Below are positions 28,166 to 36,747 of a DNA stretch of 64,000 nucleotides, piece after piece (position 1 is the first letter of the stretch; each line of letters starts with the position of its first letter). The stretch comes from Lacinutrix sp. MedPE-SW (GTDB lineage Bacteria; Bacteroidota; Bacteroidia; Flavobacteriales; Flavobacteriaceae). The notes under the pieces were generated by a model. It did not search any database, was not told the DNA's origin, and saw nothing but the letters and a program-made list of their open reading frames with translations. The translations under genes and the position numbers were made by a program. Location of the stretch: the NCBI RefSeq assembly GCF_001874145.1, contig NZ_MPCX01000002.1, positions 62,001 to 126,000 of the forward strand, given 5' to 3'.

Positions 28166-28533
28166 TCTTTTACTTTAGAATTTTGGTCATTAAATTTAGT
28201 AAAAAGCGTTTTAACTTTAGAGTTAATAAGGTTAAAATCTGGCATTTCCTTATTATTATATAATATCATAAACGAAAAACCTTCTATGTTGTTGTTTTTT
28301 AAAAATGGTTTGTTTAGCCTATAGGCTTCACGTAATAAGCGTTTAATTCTTATTCTATCTACGGCAAGTTTAAAATTTCTTTTACTTACAGATACGCCTA
28401 CTTTATTTGTTTTTTCGTTTTTTAAATAAACCAAACGCAAAGGCCATGCCGAAACACTTTTTCCTTTAAGGAAAAGGGCTTCAATCTCTTTTTTACTTTT
28501 TAGTTTTTCGGTTTTATTATAAGTAAGCTTCAT
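28162..28533 (-). CDS. rnpA: Ribonuclease P protein component
   Basis: Protein subunit of RNase P, which removes 5' leaders of pre-tRNAs; 123 residues. The RNR-motif region reads DRIRIKRLLREAYRL (about residues 74-88), preceded by KVGVSVSKRNFKLAV. In most bacteria rnpA follows rpmH; here the upstream gene is an S24-type regulator whose stop overlaps the rnpA start by 1 bp, and no rpmH is in view. rnpA is often near oriC. Confidence 0.95.
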   Translation of the reverse strand: MKLTYNKTEKLKSKKEIEALFLKGKSVSAWPLRLVYLKNEKTNKVGVSVSKRNFKLAVDRIRIKRLLREAYRLNKPFLKNNNIEGFSFMILYNNKEMPDFNLINSKVKTLFTKFNDQNSKVKE

Positions 28534-29345
28534 TAATTTTTATTAGCTTTATTAGTAACCGAAGTTTTTAATTCGTGTAATTGATTTTCTAAATCTTCTA
28601 AACGATTGTGAATATCTACTGGTTCTTGCATTTGTTTAGAGGCATACATGGTTACGTACCAAACCTCCATTATTTCTTCTGTATTTATATTATAATCTGG
28701 GTAATTTCCGTCTTTATTATCACTTTTTAAAACCAGTTTATTATCCTGTTTTATTTGTTTTAATATGCGTTTTAAAACTATACCATCATTTTTACTAACT
28801 ATAACATAAACGTGACCATCTTTAATATCGTTTAGGTTTTCTACGTATTTACCAAAAACCAAATCACCATCATAAAAAGTACGTAACATAGAGTTACCTT
28901 GAACTTCAAAACATCTAAAAGTCCCGTTTGTAAGTTGTGGCATGTAGAACGAAGGTAATTTTTCTATATACTCTGTATCGCCATAGCCATCAAGATATCC
29001 GGCTCTTGCTTTTACAGGAACATATATTACATTTTCTTGGTCGTTATTATTAACCGCTATAACTTGTGGTACTCCAGTATATGTTTGAATTTTTGGTGTT
29101 TCACTTTTTAGCATAGTATGACTTTTACCAAATAAATAATCTGGATTTATGTCAAACTCGTCTATAATTGCTTTAAGCACATCGTACCCAGGTTTTGTTT
29201 TTTTACGTGAACCATCATTTTGCGGTCTGCCGTTAACAATACTATCTATAGTAGTTCCTGTAACACCTATGCGTTTTGAAAAAGCATAATTATTAAGATT
29301 AAAATGGTTAATTATAGCTGTTATTTTTTCAGCAATGTCAATCAT
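28533..29345 (-). CDS. LexA-like transcriptional regulator (HTH + S24 peptidase-like domain)
   Basis: A 270-residue DNA-binding protein: N-terminal XRE-type helix-turn-helix (about residues 5-70), then an S24 domain with the Ser-Lys pair S152 (EVQGNSML) and K192 (GIVLKRI), and an ARAG segment (A115-G116) at the position of a LexA-type self-cleavage site. A short C-terminal coiled coil (RLEDLENQLHELK) may mediate oligomerisation. The layout is that of phage-CI/LexA-like repressors. It heads an operon with rnpA, ctpA and the OmpA-like gene. Target genes are unknown; autoregulation is likely by analogy. Confidence 0.88.
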   Translation of the reverse strand: MIDIAEKITAIINHFNLNNYAFSKRIGVTGTTIDSIVNGRPQNDGSRKKTKPGYDVLKAIIDEFDINPDYLFGKSHTMLKSETPKIQTYTGVPQVIAVNNNDQENVIYVPVKARAGYLDGYGDTEYIEKLPSFYMPQLTNGTFRCFEVQGNSMLRTFYDGDLVFGKYVENLNDIKDGHVYVIVSKNDGIVLKRILKQIKQDNKLVLKSDNKDGNYPDYNINTEEIMEVWYVTMYASKQMQEPVDIHNRLEDLENQLHELKTSVTNKANKN

Positions 29346-29417
29346 AAAAATACTTTTGTAGAAAATAATAAGCTAATATATAAATTTAATTAACAATCAA
29401 ACATTTGTTTTAATAAG

Positions 29418-29447
29418 AATAGCTTGAAATTAAACACCTTAGCTATT
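29418..29447. promoter_or_regulatory. Inverted repeat between divergent S24-regulator and DUF4175 genes
   Basis: AATAGCT (29418-29424) and AGCTATT (29441-29447), 16-nt spacer, in the 198-bp divergent promoter region. It could be an operator for the neighbouring regulator; the arms are short and the assignment is speculative. Confidence 0.25.
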
Positions 29448-29543
29448 AATCATTATTAACATTTTGCAGTTAACTATAAATAAAATAAAACTGTATTTTA
29501 GTGAGTTATAAACGATAAGTAACAATTTATACCATTTTAAACT

Positions 29544-32500
29544 TTGAATAATTTTAAAACCATACAATCTAAACTCGAACAGTTTATTAGAAAATATTAT
29601 ACTAACGAGCTTATTAAAGGTGCTATTTTATTTTTTAGTATTGGTTTATTATACTTTTTAATAACACTTTTAATAGAACATTTTTTATGGTTAAACTCTA
29701 CAGCTAGAACCATTTTATTTTGGTTATTTATTGCTGTAGAATTTGGTTTGTTTGTTAAATTTATAGTGCTACCATTAGCTAAATTATTTAAATTACAACA
29801 AGGCATTAACTATGAAAAAGCTTCAACTTTAATTGGTAATCATTTTCCAGAAGTAAGTGATAAATTACTTAATGTTTTACAGTTAAATGCGTCACAGTCT
29901 AATTCCGAATTACTTCTAGCCAGTATAAACCAAAAATCACAGGAGCTTACACCAATACCTTTTAAACTTGCTATAAATTTTAAAAAGAATATTAAATATT
30001 TAAAATATGCAGCTATACCAATAGCCATAATTGCTTTAGTAGCTATTTCTGGAAAATTAAACTGGTTTAGTGATAGCTACGAGCGCGTTGTAAATTATAA
30101 AACAGCTTACGAACCGCCAGCACCATTTCAATTTTTTGTTTTAAACTATAATCTTCAGGCAGTAGAAAATAAAAGTTTTAGATTAATTGTAAAAACCGCT
30201 GGAGACATGACTCCAGAAAATGCGCAAATTACTTATAATAACGAAACATACTTTTTACAACAACGTGGTCCAGGAGCTTTTGAGTATGTTTTCGAACAAC
30301 CAAAAAACAATATAACTTTTAATTTACTAGCAAATAACGTAAACTCTAAACCCTATACTTTAAATGTAGCTCAAGTGCCATCACTATTAAGTTTTGATAT
30401 GGTTTTAGACTATCCTTCCTATACAAAAAAGAAAGACGAAACTTTAAAAAGTACAGGTAATGCTGTTGTACCAATGGGTACAAATATTACATGGAAATTA
30501 AAAACCAAAGCAACAGAAGAAGTAAAGCTATACGCTAAAGACACTACCATTTTTACAAAAGAAAATAATGATAGTTTTTATACAACAAAACGCGTATATA
30601 ATACATTAGATTATAACATAAGTACCAGCAACACTAAATTACAAGATTACGAGAATTTAGCTTTTAATATTCAGGTAGTTAGAGATCAATATCCAGAATT
30701 AAAAATCCAGAGTAAAGTAGACTCTCTCGACTTACAAACACTATACTTTTTTGGTCAAGCTACAGATGATTATGGTTTAAAAAAATTACAATTAGTATAT
30801 TATCCTAGCGGAAAAGAAAACAATAAAAAGATTAAAAATATACCAATTTCTGGAAGTAATTATACCGAGTTTATTACTGCATTTCCTAATGCCTTAGAAA
30901 TAACCGAAGGTATAAGCTACGATTTGTATTTTGAAGTAATAGATAACGATGCTGTAGCAAAAAATAAAAGCACAAAAAGTAATGTATTTACTTATAGAAA
31001 AAGAACACAAAATGAAGAAGAGCAAAAACAATTACAAGAGCAAAACGAAACCATTCAAGATTTAAACAAATCATTAGATAAGTTTGATGAGCAACAAAAA
31101 GAATTAGAAGAACTATCTAAAACACAAAAAGAAAAATCTCAATTAAATTTTAACGATAAAAAGAAATTTGAAAGTTTTATTAAACGCCAACAGCAGCAAG
31201 AAAAAATGATGGAAAAGTTTAATAAAAAACTTCAAGATAATTTAGAAGATTTTCAAAAAGAAAACAAAGATAAAGATCAATTTAAAGAAGATTTAAAAAA
31301 GCGTTTAAAACAAAACGAAGAACAACTTAAAAAAGATGAAAAATTACTCGAAGAACTTGAAAAGTTACGAGAGAAAATGAGTAAAGAAGAATTTTCAGAG
31401 AAAATAGACAAATTAGCCAAGCAAGCAAAAAGTCAAAAAAGAAGCTTAGAACAAATGTTAGAGCTTACCAAAAGATATTACATTTTTAAAAAAATGGAAA
31501 AAATTGGTAATGAGTTAGACAAGCTTGCTAAAAAACAAGACAGCTTAGCAAATAAAAAACCACAAGAAAACACTAAAGAAAAACAAGATGCTTTAAATAA
31601 AGAATTCGAAGATATTTTAAAAGATTTAGAAGCAATTGAAAAAGAAAACAAACAATTAAAGCAACCTTTAAAACTTCCTAGAAACGAAAATAAAGAAGAA
31701 AACGTAAAAGAGGATCAAGAAAAAGCATCTGATGAATTAAAGAAAAAAGAAGAAAGTCAATCTCAAGAAGAAAAACAATCACAAAATAGTAAAGCACAAA
31801 AAAAGCAAAAATCTGCAGCTCAAAAAATGAAACAAATGAGTATGCAAATGCAATCACAAATGCAACAATCTGGTCAAGAAGCTATGCAAGAAGACATAGA
31901 AATGTTGCGTCAAATTCTAGATAATTTAGTTTTATTTTCTTTTGATGAAGAAGCGTTAATGAATAAATTTGAAAGTATAGAAGTTAACCACAATGAGTAT
32001 GCTACTTATTTAAAAAAACAAAAAAACTTACGTACACATTTTGAACATGTAGACGATAGTTTATTTGCATTATCCTTACGTCAACCCAAAATATCTGAAG
32101 ACGTAAATAAAGAAATTTCCAATGTTTATTTTAGTATAGATAAAGCATTAGCACAATTAGCCGAAAATAATTTATATCAAGGTACAGCCGCACAACAATA
32201 TACAGTTACCTCTGCAAATAATTTAGCTAATATGTTAAGCGATACCTTAGATAATTTACAAAATGCTATGGCTATGCCATCTCCAGGATCTGGTTCTGGA
32301 GAAGGCGGAATGCCACTTCCAGATATAATCATGAGTCAACAAGAACTTAATGAAATGATGAAAAAAGGAATGCAAAAAGGACAAGATGGTGAGCCACAAA
32401 GTGGAGAAGGTAATAAACCAGGAGAAAAGCCTGGAGAAAAACCAGGGCAAGGAAAAAAACCAGGTGAACAAGGAGAAAATGGAGAAGAAGGAGAAAATGG

Positions 32501-33107
32501 AAGTAAAGGAGATAAAGGCGGAAAAGGTGGAGAAAATGGAGATAGTGGAGCCAATGGTAATAATGGTAATTCTGGAAAAGGTAGTAAAGAAGGTAAAAAT
32601 GGAAAAGATGGAGAAAATGGTGATGGAAACGGAAACGGAAAAAACGGAAAAAACGAAGGTTTAAATGGATTTAGTGAAGATGTAAATGGAGAATTATTTA
32701 AAATTTACCAACAACAACAGCAATTACGTCAAGCTTTAGAAGATAAATTATTACAAGATAAAATTAGCGGAAAAGGAGAAAGTGCACAAGCAAAGCAACT
32801 TGTAAAACAAATGGAAGATGTAGAAGATAATTTAATAAATAAAGGGTTTACAAATGAAACTTTAAATAAAATGATGAATATTCAACATCAATTATTAAAA
32901 CTAGAAAAAGCAACATTACAACAAGGGCAAGATAATAAGCGTAAATCTCAAACTAATAAAAAAGAATTTAGCAATACTACAAGTAACCAAATACCAACAG
33001 CAAAAGAATATTTTAATACAACCGAAATATTGAATAAGCAAGCACTACCTTTGCAACCAGTTTACAAACAAAAAGTACAAGACTATTTTAAGCAAAATAA
33101 TGATTAG
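29544..33107 (+). CDS. Large DUF4175-type membrane protein with coiled coil and collagen-like tract
   Basis: A 1187-residue protein. Two or three N-terminal transmembrane helices (about residues 20-75 and 150-170) precede a beta-rich extracytoplasmic region (about 180-480). Next comes a long Lys/Glu/Gln-rich coiled coil (about 485-780) ending in a Met/Gln-rich stretch, and a Gly-X-Y-like tract (about 945-1038: GEQGENGEEGENGSKGDKGG and similar) before a helical C-terminus. I recognise the pattern of DUF4175-family Bacteroidetes proteins; function unknown. The start is TTG 29544: a stop lies two codons upstream and no early ATG exists. It overlaps ybeY by 8 bp. Confidence 0.8.
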   Translation: MNNFKTIQSKLEQFIRKYYTNELIKGAILFFSIGLLYFLITLLIEHFLWLNSTARTILFWLFIAVEFGLFVKFIVLPLAKLFKLQQGINYEKASTLIGNHFPEVSDKLLNVLQLNASQSNSELLLASINQKSQELTPIPFKLAINFKKNIKYLKYAAIPIAIIALVAISGKLNWFSDSYERVVNYKTAYEPPAPFQFFVLNYNLQAVENKSFRLIVKTAGDMTPENAQITYNNETYFLQQRGPGAFEYVFEQPKNNITFNLLANNVNSKPYTLNVAQVPSLLSFDMVLDYPSYTKKKDETLKSTGNAVVPMGTNITWKLKTKATEEVKLYAKDTTIFTKENNDSFYTTKRVYNTLDYNISTSNTKLQDYENLAFNIQVVRDQYPELKIQSKVDSLDLQTLYFFGQATDDYGLKKLQLVYYPSGKENNKKIKNIPISGSNYTEFITAFPNALEITEGISYDLYFEVIDNDAVAKNKSTKSNVFTYRKRTQNEEEQKQLQEQNETIQDLNKSLDKFDEQQKELEELSKTQKEKSQLNFNDKKKFESFIKRQQQQEKMMEKFNKKLQDNLEDFQKENKDKDQFKEDLKKRLKQNEEQLKKDEKLLEELEKLREKMSKEEFSEKIDKLAKQAKSQKRSLEQMLELTKRYYIFKKMEKIGNELDKLAKKQDSLANKKPQENTKEKQDALNKEFEDILKDLEAIEKENKQLKQPLKLPRNENKEENVKEDQEKASDELKKKEESQSQEEKQSQNSKAQKKQKSAAQKMKQMSMQMQSQMQQSGQEAMQEDIEMLRQILDNLVLFSFDEEALMNKFESIEVNHNEYATYLKKQKNLRTHFEHVDDSLFALSLRQPKISEDVNKEISNVYFSIDKALAQLAENNLYQGTAAQQYTVTSANNLANMLSDTLDNLQNAMAMPSPGSGSGEGGMPLPDIIMSQQELNEMMKKGMQKGQDGEPQSGEGNKPGEKPGEKPGQGKKPGEQGENGEEGENGSKGDKGGKGGENGDSGANGNNGNSGKGSKEGKNGKDGENGDGNGNGKNGKNEGLNGFSEDVNGELFKIYQQQQQLRQALEDKLLQDKISGKGESAQAKQLVKQMEDVEDNLINKGFTNETLNKMMNIQHQLLKLEKATLQQGQDNKRKSQTNKKEFSNTTSNQIPTAKEYFNTTEILNKQALPLQPVYKQKVQDYFKQNND

Positions 33108-33510
33108 TTTTAATTACGAAAATAACTTTAAGCTTCCTAATGAAGCAAAAATTAGCACATGGATTTCTTCTGTAATTTTACAAGAAAACTGTGTTGAAGA
33201 AGAAATAAATTATGTTTTTTGTGATGATGAATATCTTCATAAATTAAATGTAGAATTTTTAAATCACGACACTTTAACAGACATTATTAGCTTTGATTAT
33301 TCAGTAGGAAAAAACCTACAAGGAGATATATTTATTTCAACGGAAAGAGTAGAGGATAACGCGAAAGATTTTAATGTTTCTTTTGAAACAGAATTACAGC
33401 GTGTACTCGTTCATGGTATTTTACACTATTGTGGTTATAAAGATAAATCTGATAGTGAAGCAAAACTAATGCGAGAAAAAGAAAACTTCTACCTTAATCT
33501 GCTTAAATAG
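33100..33510 (+). CDS. ybeY: rRNA maturation endoribonuclease YbeY
   Basis: Single-strand RNase involved in 16S rRNA 3' maturation and ribosome quality control; 136 residues, slightly shorter than E. coli YbeY (155). The metal motif reads HGILHYCGYKDKS: H105 and H109 are kept, but the position of the third canonical His (HGxLHxxGYDH) is D115. Upstream, LNHDTLTDIISFDY and GDIFISTERV are typical. It starts inside the 3' end of the DUF4175 gene, so translation is probably coupled. Confidence 0.93.
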   Translation: MISFNYENNFKLPNEAKISTWISSVILQENCVEEEINYVFCDDEYLHKLNVEFLNHDTLTDIISFDYSVGKNLQGDIFISTERVEDNAKDFNVSFETELQRVLVHGILHYCGYKDKSDSEAKLMREKENFYLNLLK

Positions 33511-33527
33511 AATTAACTAATTCGTTG

Positions 33528-33535
33528 TATATTTG
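33528..33535 (+). promoter_or_regulatory. -7 box TATATTTG, likely promoter of mnmG
   Basis: Exact TAnnTTTG match just after the ybeY stop. The resulting leader to ATG 33719 (about 180 nt) would contain both upstream parS sites. Confidence 0.45.
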
Positions 33536-33561
33536 CAAACTGAATTTTTTTAAAAGCAATT

Positions 33562-33577
33562 TGTTCCACGTGGAACA
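33562..33577. promoter_or_regulatory. parS site 1 (ParB-binding centromere site)
   Basis: TGTTCCACGTGGAACA, a perfect 16-bp palindrome fitting the bacterial parS consensus TGTTNCACGTGNAACA at every defined position. Confidence 0.85.
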
Positions 33578-33582
33578 GTATG

Positions 33583-33594
33583 TTCAATATTGAA
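33583..33594. repeat. 12-bp palindrome between parS sites
   Basis: TTCAATATTGAA, a perfect palindrome 6 bp after parS site 1. It could be incidental in AT-rich DNA or a binding site. Confidence 0.3.
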
Positions 33595-33626
33595 TAAATT
33601 TGTTTTTTATGTGAAATGTTTTTAAA

Positions 33627-33642
33627 TGTTTCACGTGGAACA
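33627..33642. promoter_or_regulatory. parS site 2
   Basis: TGTTTCACGTGGAACA fits the consensus TGTTNCACGTGNAACA at all defined positions, 65 bp from site 1. A GTGAAA (33611-33616) upstream also forms a partial inverted repeat with its left half. Confidence 0.85.
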
Positions 33643-33718
33643 TGTAAAATAATTAATAAAAATCATTTAATCTATTAACTATATTGTAGATTAAATTTAA
33701 TATAAAGTATTTAAAATT

Positions 33719-35590
33719 ATGTTTAACGAAGTATACGATGTTATAGTAGTTGGAGCAGGACATGCAGGAAGTGAAGCTGCTGCTGCTGCTGCAAATATGG
33801 GTTCTAAAACATTGCTTATAACAATGAATTTACAAAACATTGCGCAAATGTCTTGTAATCCTGCTATGGGCGGAATTGCTAAAGGACAAATAGTTCGCGA
33901 GATTGATGCGCTTGGTGGATACTCTGGTATTGTAAGTGATACTTCTGCTATACAATTTAAAATGCTTAATAAATCTAAAGGTCCTGCAATGTGGTCACCA
34001 AGAGTACAAAGTGACCGTATGCGTTTTGCAGAAGATTGGAGATTGCTTTTAGAGCAAACTCAAAATCTTGATTTTTATCAAGAAATGGTATCTGGCTTGG
34101 TGGTTGAAAATGGTAAGGTTGTAGGTGTAAAAACCTCTTTAGGAATCACAGTAAAAGCTAAATCTGTAGTATTAACTAATGGTACTTTTTTAAATGGTTT
34201 AATACATATTGGAGATAAAAATTTTGGTGGAGGTAGAGCAGGAGAAAGAGCAGCTACAGGAATTACAGAACAACTTATAGAGTTAGGTTTTGAATCTGGT
34301 AGAATGAAAACAGGAACACCACCAAGAGTAGATGGTCGTTCTCTAGATTATTCTAAAATGATTGAACAACCTGGAGATTTAAATCCAGAAAAGTTTTCTT
34401 ATTTAGATACTACAAAACCATTAGAGAATCAGCGTTCTTGTTTTATGACTTATACAAGCGAAAAAGTTCACGATTTATTACGTGAAGGTTTCGATCGCTC
34501 ACCAATGTTTAATGGTAGAATTAAAAGTTTAGGACCAAGATATTGTCCTTCGATAGAAGATAAAATTAACCGTTTTGCAGATAAAGATAGACATCAATTG
34601 TTTGTAGAACCAGAAGGTTGGAATACTGTAGAAATGTATATAAATGGATTTTCAACTTCATTGCCAGAAGATGTTCAATTTAATGCATTACGATCTGTAG
34701 CAGGATTTGAGAATGTAAAATTCTTTAGACCTGGTTATGCGATAGAGTACGATTATTTTCCACCAACGCAATTAAAACATACTCTAGAAACTAAGTTAGT
34801 TGATGGTTTATATTTTGCAGGTCAAATTAATGGTACTACTGGTTATGAAGAAGCAGCTTCTCAAGGGTTAATGGCTGGTATAAATGCAGCTTTAAAAGTG
34901 CAAGAAAAAGATTCTTTTATATTACAACGTAATGAAGCTTATATAGGTGTTCTTATAGACGATTTAATTACTAAAGGTACAGAAGAACCTTATAGAATGT
35001 TTACTTCACGTGCAGAATATAGAACGCTTTTAAGGCAAGATAATGCAGATATTAGATTAACACCAAGAGGTTACGCTTTAGGTTTAGCTAGTGAAAAACG
35101 TTTAAAAAGAATGGAGGAGAAGCTTAATGCTTCAAATCAATTTGTACAGTTTTTTAAAGACACTAGTGTAACGGCTAATGATGCTAATGTGGTTTTAGAA
35201 TCTAAAAATTCTGCATCAGTTAAACAGCAAGGTAAGATGTTTAAATTGTTTGCAAGGCCAAATATTGATATGGATGATATGCGTAAATTTGAAAAAGTTG
35301 AAACATATATTCAAGAAAATAATCTTGACAGAGAAGTTTTAGAACAAGCAGAAATTCAAGTTAAATATGCTGGTTATATTTCTAAAGAAAAAAACAATGC
35401 TGATAAATTAAACCGACTTGAGAATATTAAAATACCACCTAATTTTAATTACTCACAGTTAAAATCTATGAGTTTAGAAGCAAGAGAAAAATTAAATAAA
35501 ATTCAACCAGTTACTATTTCTCAAGCATCAAGAATTAGTGGTGTATCACCTGCAGATATTTCTGTGCTTTTAGTTTTTATGGGAAGATAA
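33719..35590 (+). CDS. mnmG: tRNA uridine-5-carboxymethylaminomethyl modification enzyme MnmG (GidA)
   Basis: FAD-dependent partner of MnmE that modifies U34 of several tRNAs; 623 residues, normal length. FAD-binding GAGHAGSEAA near the N-terminus, the MnmG motif CNPAMGGIAKG (about residues 47-57), GTPPRVDGRS, FAGQINGTTGYEEAASQG, and the C-terminal helical ISGVSPADISVLL. In many bacteria this gene sits at the replication origin, and here it is flanked by parS sites on both sides. It probably has its own promoter. Confidence 0.97.
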   Translation: MFNEVYDVIVVGAGHAGSEAAAAAANMGSKTLLITMNLQNIAQMSCNPAMGGIAKGQIVREIDALGGYSGIVSDTSAIQFKMLNKSKGPAMWSPRVQSDRMRFAEDWRLLLEQTQNLDFYQEMVSGLVVENGKVVGVKTSLGITVKAKSVVLTNGTFLNGLIHIGDKNFGGGRAGERAATGITEQLIELGFESGRMKTGTPPRVDGRSLDYSKMIEQPGDLNPEKFSYLDTTKPLENQRSCFMTYTSEKVHDLLREGFDRSPMFNGRIKSLGPRYCPSIEDKINRFADKDRHQLFVEPEGWNTVEMYINGFSTSLPEDVQFNALRSVAGFENVKFFRPGYAIEYDYFPPTQLKHTLETKLVDGLYFAGQINGTTGYEEAASQGLMAGINAALKVQEKDSFILQRNEAYIGVLIDDLITKGTEEPYRMFTSRAEYRTLLRQDNADIRLTPRGYALGLASEKRLKRMEEKLNASNQFVQFFKDTSVTANDANVVLESKNSASVKQQGKMFKLFARPNIDMDDMRKFEKVETYIQENNLDREVLEQAEIQVKYAGYISKEKNNADKLNRLENIKIPPNFNYSQLKSMSLEAREKLNKIQPVTISQASRISGVSPADISVLLVFMGR

Positions 35591-35597
35591 ATTTAAG

Positions 35598-35613
35598 TGT
35601 TCCACGTGGAACG
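35598..35613. promoter_or_regulatory. parS site 3
   Basis: TGTTCCACGTGGAACG: 15 of 16 positions fit the parS palindrome, with only the last base departing. It lies 7 bp after the mnmG stop codon. Confidence 0.75.
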
Positions 35614-35664
35614 TGTTTTAAATTTTAAATAAATTAAAGCGTAAAATCAATTCAATTTTAACTT

Positions 35665-36519
35665 GTGCAAAATTCAAAAAAAATAAACTTTAAAGTAAAA
35701 GATTATTCTGTTTCTGGAGAAACATTTACTTTAATACACAATAATGAATTCGATTATTTAGAAACCGTACCTAAACCGTCTTTAAACAAACTACCTGAAT
35801 ATTATAAAAGCGAAGATTATATTTCTCACACAAATGCTAAACGAAATTTGTTTGAAAATGTATACCATCAAGTAAGAGCATATTCCTTAAAGAAAAAAGT
35901 AAAACTTATAAACTCATTTAATACTGAGAGCAAAAATATTTTAGATTTTGGTTGTGGTACAGGTGCTTTTTTAAATGAAGCACAAAATCAAGGTTGGAAT
36001 ATTACAGGAATAGAACCAGATGAAAAAGCAAGAATTCTAGCCAATACTCAAACTAATAATGCTGTTTTACCTAGTCAAGATTTTAATACTTTACCAGAAA
36101 AAAGTTTTGATGTTATTACACTTTGGCATGTATTAGAACATATACCAGATTTACAAGAAAAAATATCTCAATTAAAAAAACTATTAAAAGAAAATGGTAC
36201 TTTAATTATTGCTGTACCTAATTATAATAGTTTTGATGCAAAACACTATAAATCGTTTTGGGCTGCTTTTGATGTTCCTAGACATTTATGGCATTTTTCA
36301 AAAAAATCTATAACTACACTTTTTGCTAGAGAAAAAATGAAAGTTGTAAAAATAAAACCAATGCTATTTGATGCATTTTATGTAAGCTTACTTTCAGAAA
36401 AATATAAAACATCAAAAATGAATCCTATTAAATCTTTTTATACAGGATTGCTTTCAAATTTTAAAGCTATACGCTCTGGAGAGTATTCTTCTCTAATTTA
36501 TGTAATAAAAAACATGTAA
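35665..36519 (+). CDS. Class I SAM-dependent methyltransferase
   Basis: A 284-residue cytoplasmic protein with motif I ILDFGCGTGAFLNEA (about residues 92-106), an acidic motif II (GIEPDEKA) and FDVITLWHVLEHIPD, as in UbiE/Coq5-like methyltransferases. Its C-terminal part (PRHLWHFSKKSITTLF) is like that of methyltransferases acting on lipids or sugars. Substrate unknown. The open frame begins with GTG at 35665, 75 bp after mnmG; no ATG occurs nearby in frame. A likely terminator follows at about 36.6 kb. Confidence 0.85.
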   Translation: MQNSKKINFKVKDYSVSGETFTLIHNNEFDYLETVPKPSLNKLPEYYKSEDYISHTNAKRNLFENVYHQVRAYSLKKKVKLINSFNTESKNILDFGCGTGAFLNEAQNQGWNITGIEPDEKARILANTQTNNAVLPSQDFNTLPEKSFDVITLWHVLEHIPDLQEKISQLKKLLKENGTLIIAVPNYNSFDAKHYKSFWAAFDVPRHLWHFSKKSITTLFAREKMKVVKIKPMLFDAFYVSLLSEKYKTSKMNPIKSFYTGLLSNFKAIRSGEYSSLIYVIKNM

Positions 36520-36595
36520 AATCTATTTTAGATTATTCTTTTGTGTTTTTATTAGCTGTTATGTAAATATACCTAAGGATTTTGTAAAAGTGTCT

Positions 36596-36624
36596 TAAAA
36601 CGGCTTATTTGAAGCTGTTTTTTA
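36596..36624 (+). terminator. Probable terminator after the methyltransferase gene
   Basis: AAAACGGCTT / AAGCTGTTTT hairpin (one G-U pair), short loop, T run. Moderate stability. Confidence 0.55.
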
Positions 36625-36718
36625 TAAAAGTCATCTATTTATTCTATAGTTTCTATAAATTTTCTATATACTGTGTTTTTTACCATAAAAAATATAAATG
36701 CTACATATTTCTTTTTTC

Positions 36719-36726
36719 TACATTTG
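36719..36726 (+). promoter_or_regulatory. -7 box TACATTTG for the OmpH-like gene
   Basis: Exact TAnnTTTG match 21 nt before ATG 36748, with the usual short leader. No clear -33 element. Confidence 0.5.
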
Positions 36727-36747
36727 CTCTAAATCAAAATTTAAAAA

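Noticed and set aside
32380-32660. CRISPR-like or tandem DNA repeat
   Set aside because: The periodicity follows Gly codons of a protein repeat; there are no spacers or constant-length repeats.
32336-32664. Reverse-strand and other-frame ORFs over the Gly-rich tract
   Set aside because: They are shadows of the repetitive coding sequence of the DUF4175-type gene: biased Pro/Ser or Lys/Glu-Met composition and no start context.
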